Shown: in pieces, positions 32,991-41,994 of the stretch
Layout of the letters: every line of letters begins with the position of its first letter
Numbering within the stretch: position 1 is the stretch's first letter
Assembly (NCBI RefSeq): GCF_005860795.2
Contig: NZ_CP058352.1
Coordinates: forward strand, 1-43,299
DNA length: 43,299 bases
From: Peteryoungia desertarenae
GTDB lineage: Bacteria > Pseudomonadota > Alphaproteobacteria > Rhizobiales > Rhizobiaceae
Reading direction: 5' to 3'
Notes under the pieces: generated by a model
What the model saw: the letters and a program-made list of their open reading frames with translations, nothing else
Database searches by the model: none
Told to the model about the DNA's origin: nothing
Program-made: the position numbers and the translations under genes

Positions 32991-33641
32991 ATGAGATTGT
33001 TGACAATCACCGCCACAGTTCTTGCCAGCACGTCAGTGTTCGCGGCGGATGCCGTTTTTGTGGCTCCCAGCGCTCCTGTTGCTCTCGCAGCAGAGAGCCC
33101 CCTGATGTGGAGCGGGGCCTATCTCGGTATTCATGGCGGCGCTGGCTGGCTTGACGGTGACTTTGCCGTGGGGAACCTGACGGATACAGACGACTTTGAC
33201 GGGGGCCGGTTCGGGGTTTTCGGCGGTTATCAACACCAGATGGACAACAATATTGTTGTTGGTATTGAAGGCGATCTTTCCTATGACTGGAACGAGAACC
33301 GTTATGCTGCACTCGGAATCAACGGGGATGTTGGCACGGACTGGAACGGGTCCGTCAGGGGTCGGCTGGGATATGCATTTGACAAGGCTCTTGTCTATGC
33401 GACCGGTGGCTGGGCTATCACCCGTGGAACGCTTGACGTTGCTGGCGTAAAATTTGACGAAACCTTCAACGGGTACACGATTGGTGGCGGTGTGGATTAC
33501 GCCGTTACAGACAAGATTTTCGGGCGCGTTGAATATCGGTTTAATGACTTCTCGGAAGAAAGCATCAATATTAATGGCACGAACGTCAGCGCTGATCTTA
33601 AGCAGCACACCGTCAGCGTAGGCCTGGGTGTGAAGTTCTGA
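32991..33641 (+). CDS. Outer-membrane beta-barrel protein, Omp25/Omp31-like
   Basis: This protein of about 216 residues has a signal peptide (MRLLTITATVLASTSVFA) and an eight-stranded barrel pattern ending in aromatic F (VGLGVKF). WSGAYLGIHGGAGW, GVFGGYQHQMDNNIVVGIEGD, GRLGYAFDKALVYATGGWA and RVEYRFNDF are typical of the Omp25/Omp31/RopB porin family, best known from Hyphomicrobiales such as Brucella and Rhizobium. ATG 32991 is preferred for AAGGG nine bases upstream; 32973 is also possible. Such genes are usually chromosomal, so a plasmid copy may alter phage or fibre binding at the surface. It also points to the host group. Confidence 0.9.
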   Translation: MRLLTITATVLASTSVFAADAVFVAPSAPVALAAESPLMWSGAYLGIHGGAGWLDGDFAVGNLTDTDDFDGGRFGVFGGYQHQMDNNIVVGIEGDLSYDWNENRYAALGINGDVGTDWNGSVRGRLGYAFDKALVYATGGWAITRGTLDVAGVKFDETFNGYTIGGGVDYAVTDKIFGRVEYRFNDFSEESININGTNVSADLKQHTVSVGLGVKF

Positions 33642-34282
33642 ACAGAGGTTCAAGCCACGCCCGTGAACACGCTTCAAGGCACGCTGCGCTCGTTGGCCTT
33701 GACCCGCGTTCCCGGTCGTGGCGGGGGCTTGGGAACAGCAAGGCCCCGCAGTGGCCTTGCTGCCCATTTATGACGCGGTGCCCGTCGCCAGCCGGTGCGG
33801 GGCGACGTGTCGAACTGGCTGACGTTAGTGGGGTCGGGGGCGCGTTCCGCCGGTCAAACGGAACGCCCGGTCCGGGGGCAGTCGGTCCCGCCTCTCCCTG
33901 CGGGTCGCTATGCTGAGGCTCCTGCGGCTACCACTTTGACCGGTTCCGGACGTGTCGAGAATTCCCGCTTTCCCGCCCTGCGGTCGGCGCTATGCTGAAA
34001 GCTCCGGTGTTCTTCAATGCCTGCCCCGGATCTCGCACGGGTGCGGCTTTGATCCGGAAAGGGGAAAAGCTAAGGGGCGTTGCCCCTCGCGCGGTCAAGG
34101 GGGTGGTCTCCCGAGGCTCCGCGCTTGCGGCTTGTGTGCCCGACGCCTGAAACCCTTGCCGTTGCTACCCTCAGACTTCGCCGGTCAGGCAGGGTTGCAG
34201 GGAAGACCCTGCGCGTTGTCGAGACGTTTTATTGAAAAAATATTGGTTTTTGCCATAAAATGGAAGGAAAGGAGCAAGATAC
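33642..34282. other. About 640 bases without a gene, hairpin-rich
   Basis: Frames are short and GC-skewed. Perfect hairpins are CAGCAAGGCC/GGCCTTGCTG (33736-33762), which could end the porin transcript, GCGTTCCG/CGGAACGC (33842-33866), and AGGGGC/GCCCCT near 34072-34086. GCTATGCTGA occurs twice (near 33907 and 33990). The last 60 bases turn AT-rich and likely carry the promoter of the parD-like gene. Confidence 0.55.
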
Positions 34283-34534
34283 TTGGCCCGCGCGAAGACA
34301 TTTTCTCTCGGGGGTACCTATGACGGCATCCTCTCCGACCTGGTGAAAAGCGGTCGCTTCGGCACGGAAACCGAGGTGGTGCACGCCGGAATCCGCATGT
34401 TGGCGGATTACGAAATGAACATGCGCGCGCTGCGCCAGGACATCAGCGCCGCTGATGCGGAGATTGCGGCGGGTCGTGGCAAAGAGTACGCTTCCGGTGC
34501 AGACATCCGGCATGACGTCATGAACGAAAGATAA
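34283..34534 (+). CDS. Orphan ParD-like antitoxin
   Basis: This 83-residue protein has the ParD ribbon-helix-helix pattern (FSLGGTYDGILSDLVKSGRFGTETEVVHAGIRMLADYE) and an acidic helical tail. It starts at TTG 34283 behind GGAAAGGAG. Unlike the pair at 21421, no ParE toxin follows; a terminator lies 85 bases on and then the defence island begins. It might be what is left after loss of its toxin, or might act as an anti-toxin against ParE of other plasmids. Its sequence differs enough from the first ParD that cross-talk is unlikely. Confidence 0.75.
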   Translation: MARAKTFSLGGTYDGILSDLVKSGRFGTETEVVHAGIRMLADYEMNMRALRQDISAADAEIAAGRGKEYASGADIRHDVMNER

Positions 34535-34618
34535 GAAAGCGTCAGTTTTCCCTTGCAGGAACTGGTGGGATACCCCATAAAAATCGGCAACAGGCTCACA
34601 GCGTGCTGTGGGTACAAG

Positions 34619-34656
34619 GGCCGCCTAAGAGAAGTCTTAGCGGCCTTTGCTTTTTT
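34619..34656 (+). terminator. Rho-independent terminator at the left edge of the defence island
   Basis: GGCCGCCTAAGA pairs with TCTTAGCGGCC, with one bulged base and a GAAG loop, followed by TTTGCTTTTTT. It ends the parD-like transcript. Confidence 0.88.
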
Positions 34657-34673
34657 ATGGTATCTGTCGGTTC

Positions 34674-34892
34674 ATGAAGAAGACGATCGTTTATGTAGAC
34701 GGTTTCAACCTCTATAATATCGTTGTAAGCCCCCGCGCGTCCCTGCTCAGCATACGGCGAGGGCATGTTTTTTTGTTTCTGCGCTCGGCAATAGCGTCAC
34801 CTTTTGGTAACTGCTCAATGGTGCCCAACAGACGATTGCGCCGAAATAAATTGCCACTCTGCGGAAAATATGCGCTAATTGGGTATAAATAG
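34674..34892 (+). pseudogene. Truncated NYN/LabA-like gene
   Basis: From ATG 34674 the frame opens with KKTIVYVDGFNLYN, the N-terminal signature of NYN-domain (LabA-like) nucleases, whose catalytic aspartate is in VDGFNLY. After about 15 residues the match stops and the frame becomes basic and hydrophobic without the rest of the domain, ending at 34892. It is a broken gene whose other part is not in the window. The break marks where the defence island, or a deletion, joined the backbone. Confidence 0.65.
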
Positions 34893-34906
34893 GATAAATA
34901 CCCAAA

Positions 34907-36136
34907 ATGCTGCTCGAATTCAGGTTCTGTAATTTTCGCTCCTTCCGGGACGAAGCCGTGTTCAGCATGGCCGCGAGCCCCGATACGACGCTTGAGGCTT
35001 CACACACCCGTGCCACTGGCCTCGACAAGGTAAAGCGTATCCTGAATGGCGCGGCCATCTATGGTGCCAATGCCAGCGGGAAGTCGAATGTCATCCGTGC
35101 ACTGCACTTCATGCAGCTAATGGTGACAACGTCGAACCAGATCCAGCCGGACCAGGAGAGTACCCTGAGTCCGTTCCGGATGCGTCCGGACTTTGCCGAT
35201 CATCCGACCAAGCTCGAAGCGACCTTTCTGATTAATCGGGTCCGTTATCAGTACGGGTTCGAGATTACCCGTCGCAGGGTTTTGAGCGAATGGCTACTGG
35301 TCTATGAAAAGACCAAGCCGCAGGTCTGGTTTTCCCGGACCTACAATCCCAAAAAGGAAAAGTACGACTATACCTATAGCGATTACTTTGTCGGACAAAA
35401 GAAAGTCTGGGAAACCGCGACCCGCAAGGAGGTGCTGTTTCTGACCACAGCCGTCCAGCTCAACAATGAGCAACTGCGCCCGCTCTATCAGCGCATCGCT
35501 GATGATCTTGTGGTCTTTACCGATGGGCCAAGTATCGGTTTTGGTTTTTCCGCACGCTACATGCAAAGCGCTGCCAACCGTGATCGGGTGCAGTCCCTGA
35601 TTGCCGCTGCAGATACCGGAATATCAAGCATTTCGCTTGAAACACGCGCCGGCAAGCATTTTCAGGTGAACTTCATGTCCGGCAATCCTGAGGTTCAGGA
35701 TACGGAGGTTGACGTTCCCCAATTCGGTCACGTCGCCGAAGGGGAAATCTACAAGTTTGATTTTGCAGAGGAGTCGGCTGGGACCCAGATCCTGTTCGAG
35801 CTGGCGGGACCCATCCTCGATATTTTGCAGAAAGGCCGCACGCTTGTTGTTGATGAACTGGATCGCAGTCTTCATCCCCTGCTTGTCTTGAAGATCGTCC
35901 AGATGTTTAATGACCCTGAGTTGAATCAGAATGGGGCACAGTTGATTTTCTCAACCCATGACGTGTCGTTGCTTGATGGCGGTAAGCTTAGGCGCGACCA
36001 AGTCTGGTTTACCGAGAAAGACAATGACCAGGTCTCGCACCTGTTCCCCCTTCTGGACTTCTCCCCACGCAAGGGCGAGGCCCTTGAGAAGGGATACTTG
36101 AGCGGGCGCTACGGTGGCATCCCGATACTGGGGTAA
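34907..36136 (+). CDS. rloA: RloA/AbiLi-like AAA ATPase
   Basis: This 409-residue ABC/SMC-like ATPase starts with FCNFRSFRDEAVFSM and has Walker A GANASGKSN (about 51-59), a long helical insertion and, near the end, TLVVDELDRSLHPLL (Walker B and D loop) and IFSTHDVSLLD. This is the AAA_15/AAA_21 type paired with RloB, the same pair as AbiLi/AbiLii abortive-infection systems; it is also related to the ATPase of PARIS. It likely senses infection and controls RloB. ATG 34907 follows an AT-rich stretch with GGGTAT/ATACCC arms (34881-34903). rloB begins 14 bases after its stop. Confidence 0.88.
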   Translation: MLLEFRFCNFRSFRDEAVFSMAASPDTTLEASHTRATGLDKVKRILNGAAIYGANASGKSNVIRALHFMQLMVTTSNQIQPDQESTLSPFRMRPDFADHPTKLEATFLINRVRYQYGFEITRRRVLSEWLLVYEKTKPQVWFSRTYNPKKEKYDYTYSDYFVGQKKVWETATRKEVLFLTTAVQLNNEQLRPLYQRIADDLVVFTDGPSIGFGFSARYMQSAANRDRVQSLIAAADTGISSISLETRAGKHFQVNFMSGNPEVQDTEVDVPQFGHVAEGEIYKFDFAEESAGTQILFELAGPILDILQKGRTLVVDELDRSLHPLLVLKIVQMFNDPELNQNGAQLIFSTHDVSLLDGGKLRRDQVWFTEKDNDQVSHLFPLLDFSPRKGEALEKGYLSGRYGGIPILG

Positions 36137-36150
36137 GGGAAGAGCAGTAC

Positions 36151-36810
36151 TTGGCCAAACATCACCGCTTCGAGCGATCCGAAAGTCGCCTGACCAGACG
36201 TAAGGGGCGGAAGCGTCCCTATGATCGGATGCTGATCGTATGCGAAGGTGCCAAGACCGAGGTCAATTATTTCGAGGCCATACGCCGGGATAGGCGCCTT
36301 CCGAACACCGATATCGCGGTCGTTCCGTCAAACTACGGAACGTCTCCACTGCAGATCGTCGAGTATGCGATTGACCGGTTCAATCAAACCAAGGGGTTTG
36401 AGCGGATCTATGTGGTGTTCGACCGTGATGACCACCTGACCTATCATAACGCGCTCGCCAAGGCCCAGGCGACCGATAAGGCGTTAAAGAACGATGCCGG
36501 CAGCAAGGTTGCGTTCAAAGCTATCCCCTCGGTGCCCAATTTCGAGCTTTGGCTGCTCTTGCACTTTCGGGATGTCATGGCTCCGATCCACCGTAACGAG
36601 GTTTATGCCGAGCTTCGAAAGCCAGTGTCCTATCCCGCTTATGTGAAGAACAGCAGGACTGTGTTTCAGGATACAAAGGACCTGATACCGGTGGCAACCG
36701 CCCGCGCGGAAGCCATCCGTGCGCTGTTCACGCCGCATAGCGGGACTGATCCCTATACCGATGTGGATCTTTTGACGGGTGAGCTGTTGAAGATTGACAG
36801 GTCGTACTAA
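36151..36810 (+). CDS. rloB: RloB/AbiLii-like TOPRIM-type effector
   Basis: This 219-residue protein starts at TTG 36151 behind GGGAAGAG. It has the RloB pattern: a basic RLTRRKGRKRPYDR beginning, then MLIVCEGAKTEVNYFEAI with the TOPRIM-like glutamate (E31 region), IYVVFDRDDH with the acidic pair, and PSVPNFELWLLLHF. RloB is the presumed nuclease effector working with RloA; in AbiL both are needed for phage abortive infection. The downstream type ISP gene starts 16 bases later, so all three are likely one transcript. RloAB pairs are often found beside restriction genes. Confidence 0.88.
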   Translation: MAKHHRFERSESRLTRRKGRKRPYDRMLIVCEGAKTEVNYFEAIRRDRRLPNTDIAVVPSNYGTSPLQIVEYAIDRFNQTKGFERIYVVFDRDDHLTYHNALAKAQATDKALKNDAGSKVAFKAIPSVPNFELWLLLHFRDVMAPIHRNEVYAELRKPVSYPAYVKNSRTVFQDTKDLIPVATARAEAIRALFTPHSGTDPYTDVDLLTGELLKIDRSY

Positions 36811-36826
36811 GAACGAAAGTGAATAC

Positions 36827-39800
36827 ATGAATAGCCTTGCTGAAATATTGGAATCCTATCGTTCTGCAGCTCGTAGTGAACGCGAAAAGGGCGACTATTT
36901 TGAGCGCCTAATAAGGGTCTTCCTCGAAAACGACGATATCCAAAAGCAATACTATTCCGAGGTGCTGCCTTTCGGAGAATGGGCCAAAGCAAATGGATGG
37001 AAGGGCAACGATACCGGTATCGATCTGGTAGCAAGGCTTGCTGACGGATCGGGTTATGCGGCGATTCAGTGCAAGTTCTACGCACCCACCCAGAGCATCC
37101 AGAAGCCTGACATAGACAGCTTTATTTCAGCCAGCTCAAACGATGTTTTCACGCGCCTGATCATCGCCGATACGACCCAGAAGGAGTTCGGTCGTAACGC
37201 CATCGAAACCCTCGACAAACTTTCCAAAGACTGGAATCGCATTGGCATTGCCGAGCTGGAAGCCAGCCGCATCGACTGGTCACAGTTTATCCGCACCGGT
37301 AACGTTAGCCTAGCCCCGAAAAAGCAGCTCCGTGACCATCAAAGCGATGCGCTACGGGCCGTTGTCGAAGGCCTTCAAATTGCTGATCGCGGCAAAATGA
37401 TTATGGCTTGCGGGACCGGCAAAACGTTCACTGGGTTGCGTATCGCCGAGGCTATTGCCGGTCGAGGGAAGCGTGTGCTCTTTATGGTTCCATCTTTGGC
37501 CCTCATGTCGCAGACCGTGCGGGAGTGGAAGAACGATTGCCAGGAAGAGTTTACGGCATTCTCAGCCTGTTCCGATGCTAAGGTTGGCCGTAACGCCGAC
37601 GCCGACAGCTTGGATCTGAATGTGCACGATCTAGCCTTTCCGGCCACAACAGACTCGGAAAAGATCGCCCGCCAGGTGCTGGATGCGAGTTCGGATAAAA
37701 TGACGGTTGTCTTTTCAACCTACCATTCCATCGACGTACTCTCCAGGGCACAGAGAAACCATGGTTTACCTGAGTTTGACCTGGTGGTTTGCGACGAGGC
37801 ACACCGAACCACGGGCGTCACGCTGAAGGACGAGGACGACAGCGCCTTTGTCCGCATCCATAGTAATGCGCACGTGGCCGCTAAAAAGCGCCTCTACATG
37901 ACCGCTACACCAAGGATTTTTGGGGATGCTGCCAAGCGCAAGGCTGATGACCATGACGCTGAATTGGCGTCTATGGACGACGAGACCAAGTTTGGTAAAG
38001 ATCTCTTTCATCGTGGCTTTGGCTGGGCCGTCGAGAATGACCTGCTGACCGACTATAAGGTGATTGTTCTAGCTGTCGATGAAGGTCTGATATCTACCAC
38101 TATCCAGAACCGCCTGAAGAATGGCCCCGAGCTCACTCTGGATGATGCCACGAAGATTATCGGTTGCTACAAGGCACTGACCAAGGCGGACCTCGCCGCT
38201 GATGTTGAGTTTGATCCGCGCCCAATGCGCCGCGCACTCGCGTTCTGCCAGAGCATTGCCAAGTCGAAGATCATTGAGGATGAATTTGCAAAGGTTGTTG
38301 AGGAATACACGGCTAATGAACAGATCGACGATGCCCGCAATCTCGACGTTGAGGTCGAGCATGTAGATGGTAGTTTCAATGCCAATCAGCGCGAAACATT
38401 GCTTAATTGGCTAAAGGCAGATGCCGGTGACAACACATGCCGAATCCTCACCAATGCCAAGGTGTTGTCTGAAGGGGTGGATGTTCCAGCCCTTGATGCC
38501 ATCATGTTTATGCATCCGCGCAAGAGCCAGATTGACGTTGTGCAGTCGGTTGGCCGCGTTATGCGCCGCGCCGAGGGGAAGAAACTCGGCTACGTCATTT
38601 TGCCGGTTGCCATTCCGCCCAACACAAAGCCTGAGGAGGCCCTTAATGACAACGAACGCTACAAGGTCGTCTGGCAAATCCTGAATGCGCTTCGCGCCCA
38701 CGATGAACGCCTTGATGCCCGTATCAATCAGGCGAAAATAGGTGAAGACATCAGCGACAAGATTGAACTGGTGCGCATTTCCTCAGAGACCGAGCTGAAG
38801 GAATTGACTGCTGTTGTCGATGATTTTGCCACCACCAAAACCAAGTCCGCAAAGAATGGTGCGGGTATTGGCCAAGAAGAACCGAGCACACGACCGACTG
38901 TTTCCGAGCCCGTACAGGGCGACCTTGTCTTCGACGAGTTTACCCGCGCCATCATGGCCAAGATTGTCGATAAATGCGGTACTCGTGATTACTGGGATAC
39001 CTGGGCAAAAGACATCGCCAAAATCGCCCAGACCCACATCACCCGCATCACCACCATTGTCGCCAAGGACGGGCCGGAGCGCAAAGCCTTCCTTGCCTTC
39101 CTTGACGAATTACAGGACGATTTGAATCCTGAGATTTCGGAAGCCGAAGCCATCGAAATGCTGGCGCAGCATCTCATTACCAAGCCGGTCTTTGATGCGC
39201 TTTTCAAGGGTAGCCGCTTCACAAAGGAAAACCCCGTTTCCCAAGCGATGGAGATCGTTCTCGGCCAGCTTCATGAGCATAATTTAGAGAAGGAATCTGA
39301 AAGCCTCGCCAAGTTCTATGCTAGCGTCGAACGCCGTGCGGCAGACGTAAAAACCGCCCATGGCCGTCAGTCCCTCATCACTGAACTGTACGATAAGTTT
39401 TTCAAAAATGCCTTCCCCGTGCTGACGGAGCGGCTAGGTATTGTCTACACCCCCGTCGAGGTGGTGGATTTCATCATTCATTCGGTCAATGACGTGCTGA
39501 AGGCGCAATTCGGTCAAACACTTGGCTCCAAGGGCGTTCATATTCTCGACCCTTTCACGGGCACCGGCACCTTCATCACCCGCCTGCTGCAATCGGGGCT
39601 GATCGCGCCTGACGAGTTGGAGCACAAATACAAGCACGAGATTCATGCGAACGAGATCGTGCTGCTGGCATATTACATCGCCGCCATTAACATTGAGACG
39701 GTCTATCACGAGCTTGCATATGGCACGTTGAGCGCGAACGCTCCCTATGATCCGTTCGAAGGCATCTTGCTCACCGACACTTTTCAGATGTATGAGCAGG

Positions 39801-41719
39801 AACGCGACATGCTCGCCAACCTCCTGCCAGACAATTCCGAACGCCGCACTCGGCAAAAGGGGCTGGATATCCGCGTCATCATCGGTAATCCACCCTATTC
39901 GGCGGGCCAAGGCAGTGCCAATGACAATGCGGCGAACATTCCATACCCTTCTCTCGATGCCGCCATCCGCGACAGCTATGCCGCGCATTCAACAGCCACC
40001 AACAAGAACGCCCTCTATGACAGCTACATTCGCGCCTTCAGATGGGCCAGCGAGCGCATTGGTGATGCGGGTGTTATGGCCTTCGTCTCGGGTAGCGCAT
40101 GGATTGAACGATCGTTCGCCGATGGGATGCGTAAATGTCTGGCTGAGGAATTCAGTGACCTCTACGTCTTTCATTTGCGTGGTGATATCCGCAAGAACAT
40201 GCTCTCCAAAGGCGCTGCGCGCGAGGGGCAAAACGTTTTTGCTTCGGGCAGCATGACCGGCATTTCTATCGCCGTTCTGGTTAAGAACCCAAAAGCACAG
40301 GAAAAAGGTGTCATCCATTTCCATGATATTGGCTCGGACCTTACGACGACGCAAAAGCTGAACATGATCCGCGACTATGCCTCAATTGATGGGATCACTA
40401 GTGCTGGCGATTGGAGCACGATCACGCCGGATGAGAACAATGACTGGCTCGATCAGGTGGATCGTAGCTTCGAAAAGTTTCTCATCATGGGCGCGAAACG
40501 CGGTGAGGAAGAGGGGCTGTTCGAGAACTATTCGAGCGGCGTGAAGACACAGCGCGACGCCTGGGCCTATAACTCGTCCCCAGGTAGACTCGTCGAAAAC
40601 ATGCGCCAGATGATCGAGTTCTTCAATCGTGAGGTGGATCGCTACGTCGAAGCAGATCAGCCTGAGAACACAGACAACTTTATTAATTGGGACCCCAAGC
40701 GGATAAGTTGGACACGTGCGTTGAAATGGGACTTGGAGAAGCGCAAGAAAATTCACTTTGACAGCGCGCACTTAATTCAAGGGCTTTATCGCCCCTTCCA
40801 AATACAGTGGTTGTATTTTGACCGTCGCACCAATGAGATGGTTTATCAAATGCCCCGCCTTTTCCCTAATGCGGACGCTGAAAATCGCGTGATCCAGGTG
40901 TCTGGAATAGGCGCCCGAGCAGGATTTTCCGCTCTTTTGAGTGGGAAGATGCCAGGCTTGGATACTGTTGAAAAAGGTCAATGCTTCCCACTCTATCTCT
41001 ACGAAAAAACGAATTCCAACGGCAGCCTTTTTGCCGCAGCGGGCGATCAATCCAGCGGCCTTATCCGCCGCCATGCGATCACTGACGACGGTCTGGCGCA
41101 TTTCCAAGCCGTCTATCTGGGCGAGACGATCACAAAGGAAGACCTGTTCTATTACATCTACGGCCTGCTGCACTCAGTTGACTACCGCGAGCGTTTCGCC
41201 AACAACCTCGCCAAGCAATTGCCTCGTATTCCGCCAGTGAAAACCTTTGCCGACTTCGCTGCTTTCCGCGACGCAGGTCGTGCTCTTGGTGATCTGCATG
41301 TGAATTTCGAAACCGTCGAACCCTACATGGTCACCTTCAAGGAAGGCGATCACCGCCTTATTAACGAGGCAGTGGCAAACCCGGTGAAATTCTACCGCGT
41401 CAAGAAGATGAAATTCGGCGCTAAGGGCAAGGAAAAAGACCGGACCACCGTCATCTACAATGACCATATCACCATGCAGAACGTGCCCTTAGCCGCCTAT
41501 GACTACGTGGTCAACGGCAAGCCTGCACTGGAATGGGTGATGGAACGGCAGGTGGTCAAGACTGATAAGGACAGTGGCATCGTGAACGATGCCAATGACT
41601 ATGCCAACGAAACCGTTGGCGACCCGAAGTACCCTCTCGAACTATTCCAGAGAGTCATCACCGTCAGCTTGGAGACGATGAAGATAGTGAACGGACTTCC
41701 CCGTCTGGAGATTGACTAA
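36827..41719 (+). CDS. Type ISP restriction-modification enzyme (single polypeptide)
   Basis: This 1630-residue protein combines nuclease, translocase, methylase and target recognition, as in LlaGI and LlaBIII. An Mrr-like nuclease comes first (GIDLVA near 64, IQCKFY near 81). The SF2 helicase has GTGKT (about 196), CDEAH (about 322), MTATPR and QSVGRVMRR. The methylase has DPFTGTGTF (about 908) and NPPYSAGQ (about 1021). The last 500 residues should hold the recognition domain. Such enzymes methylate one strand of an asymmetric site and cut where two converging translocases collide. ATG 36827 is preferred over an upstream TTG because it begins MNSLAEILESYRSA and clears rloB. No separate modification or specificity subunit is needed. 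Confidence 0.95.
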   Translation: MNSLAEILESYRSAARSEREKGDYFERLIRVFLENDDIQKQYYSEVLPFGEWAKANGWKGNDTGIDLVARLADGSGYAAIQCKFYAPTQSIQKPDIDSFISASSNDVFTRLIIADTTQKEFGRNAIETLDKLSKDWNRIGIAELEASRIDWSQFIRTGNVSLAPKKQLRDHQSDALRAVVEGLQIADRGKMIMACGTGKTFTGLRIAEAIAGRGKRVLFMVPSLALMSQTVREWKNDCQEEFTAFSACSDAKVGRNADADSLDLNVHDLAFPATTDSEKIARQVLDASSDKMTVVFSTYHSIDVLSRAQRNHGLPEFDLVVCDEAHRTTGVTLKDEDDSAFVRIHSNAHVAAKKRLYMTATPRIFGDAAKRKADDHDAELASMDDETKFGKDLFHRGFGWAVENDLLTDYKVIVLAVDEGLISTTIQNRLKNGPELTLDDATKIIGCYKALTKADLAADVEFDPRPMRRALAFCQSIAKSKIIEDEFAKVVEEYTANEQIDDARNLDVEVEHVDGSFNANQRETLLNWLKADAGDNTCRILTNAKVLSEGVDVPALDAIMFMHPRKSQIDVVQSVGRVMRRAEGKKLGYVILPVAIPPNTKPEEALNDNERYKVVWQILNALRAHDERLDARINQAKIGEDISDKIELVRISSETELKELTAVVDDFATTKTKSAKNGAGIGQEEPSTRPTVSEPVQGDLVFDEFTRAIMAKIVDKCGTRDYWDTWAKDIAKIAQTHITRITTIVAKDGPERKAFLAFLDELQDDLNPEISEAEAIEMLAQHLITKPVFDALFKGSRFTKENPVSQAMEIVLGQLHEHNLEKESESLAKFYASVERRAADVKTAHGRQSLITELYDKFFKNAFPVLTERLGIVYTPVEVVDFIIHSVNDVLKAQFGQTLGSKGVHILDPFTGTGTFITRLLQSGLIAPDELEHKYKHEIHANEIVLLAYYIAAINIETVYHELAYGTLSANAPYDPFEGILLTDTFQMYEQERDMLANLLPDNSERRTRQKGLDIRVIIGNPPYSAGQGSANDNAANIPYPSLDAAIRDSYAAHSTATNKNALYDSYIRAFRWASERIGDAGVMAFVSGSAWIERSFADGMRKCLAEEFSDLYVFHLRGDIRKNMLSKGAAREGQNVFASGSMTGISIAVLVKNPKAQEKGVIHFHDIGSDLTTTQKLNMIRDYASIDGITSAGDWSTITPDENNDWLDQVDRSFEKFLIMGAKRGEEEGLFENYSSGVKTQRDAWAYNSSPGRLVENMRQMIEFFNREVDRYVEADQPENTDNFINWDPKRISWTRALKWDLEKRKKIHFDSAHLIQGLYRPFQIQWLYFDRRTNEMVYQMPRLFPNADAENRVIQVSGIGARAGFSALLSGKMPGLDTVEKGQCFPLYLYEKTNSNGSLFAAAGDQSSGLIRRHAITDDGLAHFQAVYLGETITKEDLFYYIYGLLHSVDYRERFANNLAKQLPRIPPVKTFADFAAFRDAGRALGDLHVNFETVEPYMVTFKEGDHRLINEAVANPVKFYRVKKMKFGAKGKEKDRTTVIYNDHITMQNVPLAAYDYVVNGKPALEWVMERQVVKTDKDSGIVNDANDYANETVGDPKYPLELFQRVITVSLETMKIVNGLPRLEID

Positions 41720-41994
41720 TGGCTCTCCCCTTAAGCTATCGTTGGGGTAACGGCAAAACACTTGTAAAAACCGGTCACAAAGAAAATTGGGAGCTGTCCC
41801 CACGGGTTACAACCGAGGATCCAAGAGCGTTAGCGTTCCTGGACGCAGCGTGTGAGCTGAGGTTGTATTGGAAAGTATTTATGATTTTCAGCCTTCTCGG
41901 CCGCACCTTCTCTAGCCGGGATCATATGACCGGTCTCTACATGTATCCTGCATCTAGTCGAAGGAGGGCTTCATGGTCAGACTTACTAGCGTAA
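41719..41994 (+). CDS. Doubtful small frame between the ISP and gajA genes
   Basis: ATG 41719 overlaps the ISP stop (TAATG), which would couple translation, and the frame runs 91 codons to overlap the gajA start by 22 bases. The early part (MALPLSYRWGNGKTLVKTGHK) has ordinary composition; the end, SSRRRASW, is probably noise from the gajA ribosome site. No family is recognised. It may be a small coupled protein or the relic of a lost gene. Confidence 0.3.
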   Translation: MALPLSYRWGNGKTLVKTGHKENWELSPRVTTEDPRALAFLDAACELRLYWKVFMIFSLLGRTFSSRDHMTGLYMYPASSRRRASWSDLLA

